The notes beneath the pieces are model-generated. The model was not told the DNA's origin. It saw only the letters and a list, made by a program, of their open reading frames with translations, and searched no databases. From Lachnospiraceae bacterium UBA4317 (GTDB lineage Bacteria > Bacillota_A > Clostridia > Lachnospirales > Lachnospiraceae): a stretch of DNA of 12,857 bases. Every line of letters starts with the position of its first letter. Position 1 is the stretch's first letter. Of the stretch, positions 1 to 5,162 are shown piece after piece. The position numbers and the translations under genes are program-made. The stretch lies in NCBI GenBank assembly GCA_002394525.1, contig DGUF01000102.1, positions 1 to 12,857 of the forward strand. The letters run 5' to 3'.

Positions 1-1
1 A

Positions 2-574
2 TTACAGGGAGATCGAGCGGACCAGGTTCATGGCGGCCCGGTCCTCCGCGGCGGTTTCGCCGTCCGCGGCTGTAGCCCCGGCGATCTCTTCGAGGGCCTT
101 TCTGTAGAGGTCCGGATCCCGGAAGATCTCGATCCTCAGCCCGCCTCTGCCGTTTTGGTCCAGCATCCGGCGGATATGGTCCCCGCAGAGGGCGCAGTCC
201 GTCCGGGGGTCTTCCGTGAATCCCGCCAGGAGCCCTCCCCCGATTGCCGCGTGGCTCAGGGAAAAGGACCGGTCATAGCCAGTCAGATACAGGTCGAAGC
301 CGGATGTCTCCTCCTTCAGCCCCGGGACCCGGGCGACCAGATCCCTGACCGCGGTCGAAGCCCCCACGGCCTTAAAGCACATGACCGTCACCACGACGCT
401 TCTGGCCGCCGGCAGTGCCATGACGGCCGCCAGGATCGAGAAGACATTTTTGTTGGTGTGGTAGTGGCGGAGCGCCAGAAAATAAATGAGAAAGACTGCG
501 GCGAGGAGAAGGATCGATTTGATGAGGGACATGGTCCTTTTCTGCCGCAGGTAGCCATAAGTGCCTTTTTTCAA
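2..574 (-). CDS. Small membrane protein of unknown function (190 aa, TTG start)
   Basis: I do not recognise this protein. The chosen start is TTG at 572-574, because a perfect AGGAGG (580-585, minus strand) lies 5 bases upstream. An ATG at 530-532 is in frame but its purine stretch is too close. The protein opens with a basic stretch (residues 2-13), then has two hydrophobic segments at about 16-35 and 43-66 that should be membrane helices joined by a short polar turn. The rest, about 125 residues, is soluble and probably cytoplasmic. It holds a CxxC pair (Cys127, Cys130), which might bind metal or be redox active, and an acidic, Ala-rich tail. The stop codon is at 2-4, so the gene is complete. 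It lies downstream of a terminator-like hairpin and the 599-794 repeat. No clear promoter of its own is visible. The longer open frame to 706 runs through the repeat and is not credited. Confidence 0.7.
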   Translation of the reverse strand: MKKGTYGYLRQKRTMSLIKSILLLAAVFLIYFLALRHYHTNKNVFSILAAVMALPAARSVVVTVMCFKAVGASTAVRDLVARVPGLKEETSGFDLYLTGYDRSFSLSHAAIGGGLLAGFTEDPRTDCALCGDHIRRMLDQNGRGGLRIEIFRDPDLYRKALEEIAGATAADGETAAEDRAAMNLVRSISL

Positions 575-579
575 GGGGA

Positions 580-585
580 CCTCCT
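580..585 (-). promoter_or_regulatory. Ribosome binding site deciding a TTG start
   Basis: On the minus strand the sequence reads AGGAGG, then TCCCC, then TTG. This is a full consensus Shine-Dalgarno at 5-base spacing. It is the reason for preferring the TTG at 572-574 over the ATG at 530-532 and over the long upstream open frame. A run of nine C residues (591-599) lies just upstream. Confidence 0.75.
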
Positions 586-590
586 GGAAT

Positions 591-599
591 GGGGGGGGG
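591..599. repeat. Homopolymer tract of nine G (nine C on the gene strand)
   Basis: Nine consecutive G residues sit between the repeat copy at 599-641 and the Shine-Dalgarno sequence of the membrane protein gene. Such tracts can change length by slipped-strand pairing. Here it would lie in the 5' untranslated region, so length changes would not shift the reading frame of the credited start. Confidence 0.8.
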
Positions 600-641
600 A
601 GCGAGCTCACAAGGGGCTCCTGCATTTGTGTCTGCGCATGG
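599..641. repeat. 43-bp direct repeat, copy A
   Basis: This 43-base segment recurs at 744-786 with a single difference (C at 619, T at 764), an offset of 145 bases. It contains the GAGCGAGCTCACAAGG core and a GCATTTGTG motif. Both motifs have inverted counterparts at 721-747, so copy A could compete with copy B for pairing with that arm. Confidence 0.9.
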
Positions 642-653
642 AGGTGGTCAGCC

Positions 654-794
654 GCAATGAGCCATGCCGACAGGCTCGCGGCGTCCGCCGCTCGCTGTCG
701 CGGCATTCGCCGTATGCATCCACAAATGCCTTCGCCCTTTTGTGAGCGAGCTCACAAGGGGCTTCTGCATTTGTGTCTGCGCATGGCTCATTGC
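654..794. repeat. Structured intergenic repeat element with 14-bp terminal inverted repeats
   Basis: GCAATGAGCCATGC at 654-667 is the exact reverse complement of 781-794. Between these ends are two more helices. The first is 668-700: CGACAG/CTGTCG around GCGGC/GCCGC. The second is 721-775: CACAAATGC/GCATTTGTG, GCCC/GGGC and TTGTGAGC/GCTCACAA with a 2-base tip. Together they form a plausible three-way junction in either strand. No transposase or credible protein lies inside. The small open frames through it look incidental. A miniature mobile or REP-like element, or a structured RNA, would fit. The sequence alone does not decide between these. With copy A it fills most of the 298-base gap 575-872. 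Confidence 0.75.
744..786. repeat. 43-bp direct repeat, copy B
   Basis: Near-identical to 599-641 (42 of 43 bases). Copy B forms the right arm of the inner stem-loop 721-775 and runs into the right terminal inverted repeat 781-794. Copy A does not continue into that terminal repeat, so the two copies are a partial tandem duplication with a period of 145 bases. Confidence 0.9.
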
Positions 795-806
795 TAACGC
801 GCAAAG

Positions 807-840
807 AAGCCCGGGTGCTGCAAGGAGCATATCCGGGCTT
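807..840 (-). terminator. Terminator-like hairpin after the coiled-coil gene
   Basis: The arms AAGCCCGG (807-814) and CCGGGCTT (833-840) form a perfect 8-bp stem with a smaller TGCT/AGCA stem inside. On the minus strand it is followed by CTTTGCG, a weak U-run. A second inverted repeat (842-848 with 863-869) lies between it and the stop codon of the upstream gene. This is most likely the end of the coaD-side transcript, possibly leaky. Confidence 0.6.
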
Positions 841-872
841 TATCCTGTTTGATATTAGCCGGACAGGATGGG

Positions 873-1478
873 TCAACCCTGTACCGGTTCGTCATATCCG
901 TCCGCTTCCCCGGCTTCCTGGGAAGCCATGATCTCTTCGTTCTGGGGCAGGAGCTCTGTCCTGTTCTGGCGGATGGTGTCGATATAGCTGCTCAGGCTGT
1001 TGTGGAAGTTCGCGAAGATTGCGGTCAGGCTCTCGAGGGACTGGGTGGTGTTGTCCTCGAGGGTGCCCAGCATGTCGTCCATGTACTGGGAGGCGGAGGA
1101 CCTGTAGGCATTGGCCTCGACGACCGCTCTGTCGACGATCTCCTGGGCCTGCTGCTGGGCCAGGCGGACGATCTGGTCGGCCTGGGCATAGGCCTGCTGC
1201 ATGATCTCGTGCTCGCTGACCAGTTCATTGGTCTGGATGGTCGCCTCGTTGATCAGCTCGTCGGCCTTGCGTCTGGCATCCTCCAGGATGGCCTCCTTGT
1301 TATTGATGATCCTCTGGTAGTGCTTGATCTCCTCGGGGGTTCTGGCGCGCAGTTCCTCCAGAAGGCCGTCCAGTTCGTCCTTGTCCACGATGATATTGGA
1401 CTTGGAAAACTTCTGGTATCTGCAGCTGTCGATATAATCTTCGATCTGATCAATCTGCTGTTCAATCTTACTGCTCAT
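873..1478 (-). CDS. Coiled-coil protein of unknown function (201 aa), ATPase-subunit/DivIVA-like in style
   Basis: A hydrophilic protein without signal peptide or membrane segment. Residues about 35-125 are rich in Glu, Gln, Ala and Arg with heptad-like spacing, which predicts a long coiled coil. The rest is helical, with a short acidic tail. Proteins like this, next to coaD in Clostridia, are often named ATPase or V-type ATPase subunit H-like because of the coiled coil. I see no Walker motif, so that name should not be read as enzymatic activity. The style also resembles DivIVA/GpsB scaffolds, but without their typical N-terminal lipid-binding motif. The ATG at 1476-1478 has AGGAG 6-7 bases upstream. 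It lies 123 bases after coaD, and a terminator-like hairpin follows. The role is inferred only as structural or scaffolding. Confidence 0.8.
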   Translation of the reverse strand: MSSKIEQQIDQIEDYIDSCRYQKFSKSNIIVDKDELDGLLEELRARTPEEIKHYQRIINNKEAILEDARRKADELINEATIQTNELVSEHEIMQQAYAQADQIVRLAQQQAQEIVDRAVVEANAYRSSASQYMDDMLGTLEDNTTQSLESLTAIFANFHNSLSSYIDTIRQNRTELLPQNEEIMASQEAGEADGYDEPVQG

Positions 1479-1520
1479 TTTTCTCTCCTAACTCCATCGG
1501 CCGCCTTTTTGATCATCCCG

Positions 1521-1550
1521 CTGTCCGGGCGGTAAAACAATAGCGGACAG
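1521..1550 (-). other. Inverted repeat in the coaD to coiled-coil gene gap
   Basis: CTGTCCG at 1521-1527 and CGGACAG at 1544-1550 form a 7-bp stem with a 16-base loop. With the next hairpin it occupies most of the spacer between coaD and the coiled-coil gene. It has no U-run. Its role, if any, is unknown. Confidence 0.4.
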
Positions 1551-1558
1551 CAATTTAT

Positions 1559-1582
1559 GTCCCGCCGCACCCGCGGAGGGAC
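1559..1582 (-). terminator. GC-rich hairpin 20 bases after coaD
   Basis: The minus strand folds as GTCCC, a T/C mismatch, CCGC, loop GGGT, GCGG, GGGAC. The position just after the coaD stop suggests a terminator or processing site. The following bases ATAAATTG do not form a proper U-run, so termination would be weak or absent. Confidence 0.35.
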
Positions 1583-1601
1583 TGATTCTCCTGTTGTCCG
1601 G

Positions 1602-2108
1602 TTATTTCTGCTCTTCTGCGGCTTTTTTCGCGCGCATTTTTTCCCAGATCAGCTCCTCGACATAGGGCGTCACACAGCGGGAGATGTCGCCTCCGAAGGC
1701 GGCGATCTCCTTTACGCCCGATGAATTCAGGTAGGAATACTTGGCGGAGGTGGTCAGGAAAATGGTGTCCAGCTCATTGTTGGACAGCATCCGGTTGGTC
1801 TGGGCCAGCTGAAGCTCAAACTCAAAATCGGTCACAGCCCGCAGTCCCCGGATGGAGACATGGGCCCCGATGCTCCTGGCGTAGTCCACCATCAGCCCGT
1901 AATAGGAATCCACGCTGACATTGGGTATTTTTTCGCAGACTTTCTGTAACATATTAACACGTTCATCTACAGAAAACAATGGAGTTTTCGCCCTGTTGTC
2001 AAGCACACAGACCGTGACCCTGTCAAACATCCTGGCAGCGCGCTTGATGATGTCAATGTGCCCGAGTGTCACCGGATCAAAGCTTCCGGGATAAATTGCT
2101 GCTCTCAT
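1602..2108 (-). CDS. coaD: Phosphopantetheine adenylyltransferase (CoaD)
   Basis: CoaD transfers AMP from ATP to 4'-phosphopantetheine, giving dephospho-CoA, the penultimate step of coenzyme A synthesis in the cytoplasm. The 168 residues match the family's usual length of about 160. The N-terminal nucleotidyltransferase signature YPGSFDPVTLGHID (residues 6-19) carries the TxGH motif, with His17 as the catalytic histidine. The second ATP-binding motif SSGVKE is at 129-134, followed by FGGDIS. The basic Ala/Lys tail (158-168) is typical. The ATG at 2106-2108 is the only start that keeps the full first beta strand. An AAGGA lies about 13 bases upstream, a rather long spacing. The gene follows rsmD by 20 bases, the usual rsmD-coaD pairing in Firmicutes, so the two are almost certainly co-transcribed. 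Confidence 0.97.
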   Translation of the reverse strand: MRAAIYPGSFDPVTLGHIDIIKRAARMFDRVTVCVLDNRAKTPLFSVDERVNMLQKVCEKIPNVSVDSYYGLMVDYARSIGAHVSIRGLRAVTDFEFELQLAQTNRMLSNNELDTIFLTTSAKYSYLNSSGVKEIAAFGGDISRCVTPYVEELIWEKMRAKKAAEEQK

Positions 2109-2128
2109 GGTGGTATCGAATTCCTTTC

Positions 2129-2680
2129 TCAGATCCTGCGGCGTATAAAAAGGTGCCTGTTGCTGCGGTAGTCTTTTTCTCTGTAAATCTCAAATCCGGT
2201 CTCGTCGAGGAAGGTAAAGTCGGATTCCAGGTCGGTCTCGACGACTATGCAGCTGTCCTCCGTAATATAGGGCTGCTGGTCCAGGGCCAGAAGGACCCTG
2301 CGGGCCAGGTCCGATTTGTAGGGGGGATCGAGATAGACCAGGTCCACCTCCTTTTCCCTCACATGGCGCAGAGCCGCGACCGCGTCCTGCCTGAGCAGGA
2401 CCGCCTGATCCTCAAATCCTGTCTTGTGCAGATTCTGCAGGATGCAGGATACAGCTGCTCTACCGTTTTCGATGAAATAGGCCCTCTTTGCCCCTCTGCT
2501 GAGGGCCTCTATGCCGATCCCGCCGCTCCCGGCGCAGATATCCAGAAATACCGAGCCCGGGACCTGCATCTGCAGGATGTTGAAGAGGGTCTCTTTGATC
2601 TTGTCCTGGGTGGGGCGGGTGTCGAGCCCGTCCGGTGTTACAAGCAGAAGCCTTCTGGCGCTTCCCGCGATCACTCTCAT
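2129..2680 (-). CDS. rsmD: 16S rRNA (guanine(966)-N2)-methyltransferase (RsmD)
   Basis: RsmD is an S-adenosylmethionine-dependent enzyme that methylates N2 of G966 in 16S rRNA on the assembling small subunit. The 183 residues fit the family. It starts with the typical MRVIAG, followed by a basic segment and the RPT motif at about 22-24. The SAM-binding motif I is at about 45-64 (LDICAGSGGIGIEALSRG, with CA where many homologues have FA). The catalytic motif IV DPPY is at 118-121. The ATG at 2678-2680 has AGGAGG 13 bases upstream. A GTG nearer to it is out of frame and runs into a stop. It forms a tight pair with coaD and follows the topoisomerase pair by 105 bases, a gap holding two small hairpins. 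Confidence 0.95.
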   Translation of the reverse strand: MRVIAGSARRLLLVTPDGLDTRPTQDKIKETLFNILQMQVPGSVFLDICAGSGGIGIEALSRGAKRAYFIENGRAAVSCILQNLHKTGFEDQAVLLRQDAVAALRHVREKEVDLVYLDPPYKSDLARRVLLALDQQPYITEDSCIVVETDLESDFTFLDETGFEIYREKDYRSNRHLFIRRRI

Positions 2681-2714
2681 AATAAAAACACTGCCTCCTG
2701 ATTTATCTCTTCAG

Positions 2715-2728
2715 CTGCCGCACGGCAG
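2715..2728 (-). other. Small GC hairpin upstream of rsmD
   Basis: CTGCCG/CGGCAG form a compact hairpin (practical loop of 4 bases). On the minus strand it is followed by CTGAAGAGATAAATC and then the rsmD Shine-Dalgarno. The octamer CAGCTGAAGA occurs on both sides of the hairpin. There is no U-run, so it is a weak terminator candidate. It may equally be a leader structure. Confidence 0.3.
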
Positions 2729-2761
2729 ACTGATTCACTGATCTTCAGCTGTCCGGATCAC

Positions 2762-2787
2762 GAACGGTCACAGCAGTTTTTCCGTTC
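2762..2787 (-). terminator. Inverted repeat overlapping the parC stop codon
   Basis: GAACGG (2762-2767) and CCGTTC (2782-2787) form a 6-bp stem with a 14-base loop. The distal arm in transcription order is within 25 bases of the stop. The loop holds a short A-run and no U-run follows. It is at best a weak end-of-gene structure. Confidence 0.3.
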
Positions 2788-5098
2788 AGAACCGCTTGGT
2801 CCCTTTGCCGCCCCTCCTGGAGATCCGGAGTCTGGAGATGTCGATCTCCGTCTCATGCATGCTGACGACCGGCTTGTCCCCTGTGCTCAGGAGCCAGGCG
2901 TTCTCTATGAAGTCGTCCTTGGCCAGCTGCATGCCGCTCAGGCCCAGGGTATTCTTTTTCTTGTCGGGGATCTCCTCGCATGCCATGCGAAGGAAGTATC
3001 CGTTCCTGCTCTGCAGGACCAGGGAGAGGGCCTCTCCAAGAGGAGCCGCCAGCACGATGTGGTCCCCTTCCGCCAGCTTGGTCGAGGCGACCTTCTTCTT
3101 GGACACATCAAACTCCGTGCCGGGCACGGCCTTGACCATGCCCTTTCCGGTGACAAACACCACTTTTTCCAGGCGCAGGGCCTCCTGGGAGGCCGCAAGG
3201 ACGATCTCCTCCCTGGTCGAATCGAAGTTGCTGACATTGTCGACGGGCGTTCCCTTGTCCCGCATCTTTCCGGCGGGAAGATCCGATGTCTTTAGTGTAT
3301 ACAACTGCCCCTCTTTTGTAAACAGGCAGACTCTGCCGTTGCTGCGGCAGGGGAAGCAGAAGCGGCTGTTTTCCCTGATCGCAGCCTCATTTCTGGAAAA
3401 GAGGCCCGGCTCCATGGTCTTGGCGTAGCCGAACCGGTCCATGACAAAGACCAGTTCGCGGTCCGCGTCGGCAGCGGTCGTGACAAAGACCGCCTCCTGC
3501 CCCTGAATGATCTGGGTCCTGCGGGGCCTGCCGTATTTTTTCTTAAAGGAGAGGAGCTCCGTCCGGATGACCCTGGTCATGGCCGTCCTGTTCTCCAGGA
3601 TATCCTCATAGCGGTAGATATTGGCGACCGTCTCCTCGTGCTCCTTCATCAGGGCCTCGATCTCGAGTCCGATCAGGCGGTAGAGCCTCATGTCCAGGAT
3701 GGCGTCCGCCTGGACCTCTGTAAAATGCAGCTGCTCCGCCATCTCCCGGGACATGTCGGACCGGAAGCGGATGCCCTTTGTATCGCCGGACACAAGACAG
3801 CGCCTGGCCATGGCCCTGTCCCTGGATCCGCGTAGGATCTCTATGATCAGGTCGATCACATTGCAGGCCTGGATCAGGCCCTCCTGGATCTCCCGCTTTT
3901 TCTGTTCCTTTTCCAGCAGGGTCCTGTATTTGCGGCCGGCGATCTCGTACTGAAAATCGGCGCTGGCCTCCAGGATGGCGCGCAGTCCCATGGTCTCGGG
4001 ACGGCCGTCCATGATGCCCAGCATATTGACGCCGAAGGTATCCTCGAGCCGGGTCTTTTTGTAGAGCAGGTTTTTGAAATTCTCGACATCCGTGTCCCTG
4101 CGCAGCTCGATGACGATCCGGATCCCCTCCTTGGAGGACTGGTTGGTGATGTCGATGACATCGTTGGTCACCTTGTTTTCCGCCAGGGCCGCCACATCCG
4201 AGAGGAACTTGCCGATCCCGGCGCCGACCATGGTGTAGGGGATCTCCGTGATCACCAGGTTGATATGGCCGCTCCTGCCCTTCTCGGTCTCCACCTTGCC
4301 GCGGATCCGGATCCTGCCCTGGCCGGTCTCATAGATCTGTTGGAGGTCGTCCCTGTTGACGATGATGCCGCCGGTCGGAAAGTCCGGTCCCGGCAGCAGC
4401 CGCATCAGCTGCTCGGTCGAGACAGAGGGATCGTCCAGAAGGGCCAGCTCCGCGTCGATGACCTCGGCCAGATTGTGGGGCGGGGTGCTGGTCGCCATAC
4501 CGACCGCGATCCCCTCGGACCCGTTGATCAGAAAGTTGGGGATCCGGACCGGCAGGACCGTCGGCTCCTTCTCGGTCTCGTCAAAATTGGGACCGAAATC
4601 CGCCACATCCTTGTCCAGGTCGGCCAGAAAGGCCTCCTCGGTGATCTTCTGGAGCCTGGCCTCCGTGTAGCGCATGGCCGCGGCCCCGTCGCCCTCAATA
4701 TTGCCGAAGTTTCCGTGCCCGTCGACCAGGGGCAGCCCCTTCTTGAACTCCTGGGCCATGACGACCAGGGCATCGTAGATGGAGCTGTCTCCGTGGGGGT
4801 GGTATTTACCCATGGTGTCGCCGACGATGCGGGCGCTCTTTCTGTAGGGCCTGTCCGACCGGATCCCCAGCTCATACATGTCGTAGAGGGTCCTGCGCTG
4901 GACGGGCTTGAGGCCGTCGCGCACATCCGGCAGGGCGCGGGAGACGATGACGCTCATGGCATAGTCTATATAAGCTTTCTGCATCAGCTCGGAATACTCG
5001 GTGCTGATGATCTGCTCCCCGCCGCCGGCCTCAGCGGTCTGAGGATGGTCAAAGATTTTGTCGCGGGACTTGTTCTTTTTTTTATTGTTATCGCTCAT
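2786..5098 (-). CDS. parC: Type IIA topoisomerase subunit A (topoisomerase IV ParC-type / GyrA-like)
   Basis: This is the DNA breakage-reunion subunit. It pairs with the adjacent ATPase subunit to pass one duplex through another. After a basic N-terminal tail (residues 1-30), the winged-helix and tower domains run to about 510. Landmarks are YAMSVIVSRALPDVRDGLKP (46-65), HPHGDSSIYDAL (100-111) with Ser105 and Asp109 at the quinolone-determining positions, and AMRYTEARL (141-149) with catalytic Tyr144. A short beta-pinwheel C-terminal domain follows (770 residues, against about 820-870 for many GyrAs). No QRRGGKG GyrA box is seen at the start of that domain, which favours a ParC role. However, SRRGGKG appears at 760-766, five residues from the end. 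It lies 64 bases after parE. The start has no adjacent Shine-Dalgarno sequence. AAGGAG lies 42 bases upstream, and an in-frame TAA excludes an earlier start. Gyrase activity cannot be excluded by sequence. Confidence 0.93.
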   Translation of the reverse strand: MSDNNKKKNKSRDKIFDHPQTAEAGGGEQIISTEYSELMQKAYIDYAMSVIVSRALPDVRDGLKPVQRRTLYDMYELGIRSDRPYRKSARIVGDTMGKYHPHGDSSIYDALVVMAQEFKKGLPLVDGHGNFGNIEGDGAAAMRYTEARLQKITEEAFLADLDKDVADFGPNFDETEKEPTVLPVRIPNFLINGSEGIAVGMATSTPPHNLAEVIDAELALLDDPSVSTEQLMRLLPGPDFPTGGIIVNRDDLQQIYETGQGRIRIRGKVETEKGRSGHINLVITEIPYTMVGAGIGKFLSDVAALAENKVTNDVIDITNQSSKEGIRIVIELRRDTDVENFKNLLYKKTRLEDTFGVNMLGIMDGRPETMGLRAILEASADFQYEIAGRKYRTLLEKEQKKREIQEGLIQACNVIDLIIEILRGSRDRAMARRCLVSGDTKGIRFRSDMSREMAEQLHFTEVQADAILDMRLYRLIGLEIEALMKEHEETVANIYRYEDILENRTAMTRVIRTELLSFKKKYGRPRRTQIIQGQEAVFVTTAADADRELVFVMDRFGYAKTMEPGLFSRNEAAIRENSRFCFPCRSNGRVCLFTKEGQLYTLKTSDLPAGKMRDKGTPVDNVSNFDSTREEIVLAASQEALRLEKVVFVTGKGMVKAVPGTEFDVSKKKVASTKLAEGDHIVLAAPLGEALSLVLQSRNGYFLRMACEEIPDKKKNTLGLSGMQLAKDDFIENAWLLSTGDKPVVSMHETEIDISRLRISRRGGKGTKRF

Positions 5099-5103
5099 GG
5101 TGA

Positions 5104-5140
5104 TAGCTTTTAGCCTTTAGCTGTCAGCTGTTAGCTTTTA
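5104..5140 (-). repeat. AGCT-iterated spacer between Shine-Dalgarno and start codon of parC
   Basis: Four AGCT tetramers (5105-5108, 5119-5122, 5126-5129, 5133-5136) and variants such as TTAGCC fill this stretch. On the minus strand it sits between AAGGAG (5141-5146) and the parC ATG (5096-5098). The parC ribosome binding site therefore appears to be split from its start by about 42 bases. AGCT is self-complementary, so short stems between copies are possible but weak. Confidence 0.65.
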
Positions 5141-5162
5141 CTCCTTTTCTTTTCTTCTCTCC

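Noticed and set aside
575..706. N-terminal extension of the small membrane protein to position 706
   Set aside because: The extension is translated from the repeat element, has no start signal, and an AGGAGG-TTG start lies inside at 572-585.
561..876. Several small open frames of 60-90 codons through the 599-794 repeat on both strands
   Set aside because: They overlap each other, run through inverted repeats and share the same repeat-derived peptide in different frames. None has a convincing ribosome binding site.
849..880. Possible promoter TTGACC-16-TATCAA on the minus strand at the end of the coiled-coil gene
   Set aside because: The better -10 (TAATAT) is only 13 bases from the -35, and the transcript would run at once into the 807-840 hairpin.
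4760..5060. Quinolone-resistance substitutions in the ParC-type subunit
   Set aside because: Ser105 and Asp109 are the residues usually seen in susceptible enzymes at the GyrA 83/87 positions, so no resistance change is visible.
4265..5113. A plus-strand open frame of 282 codons opposite parC
   Set aside because: It mirrors the conserved N-terminal half of parC and has no motif of its own.
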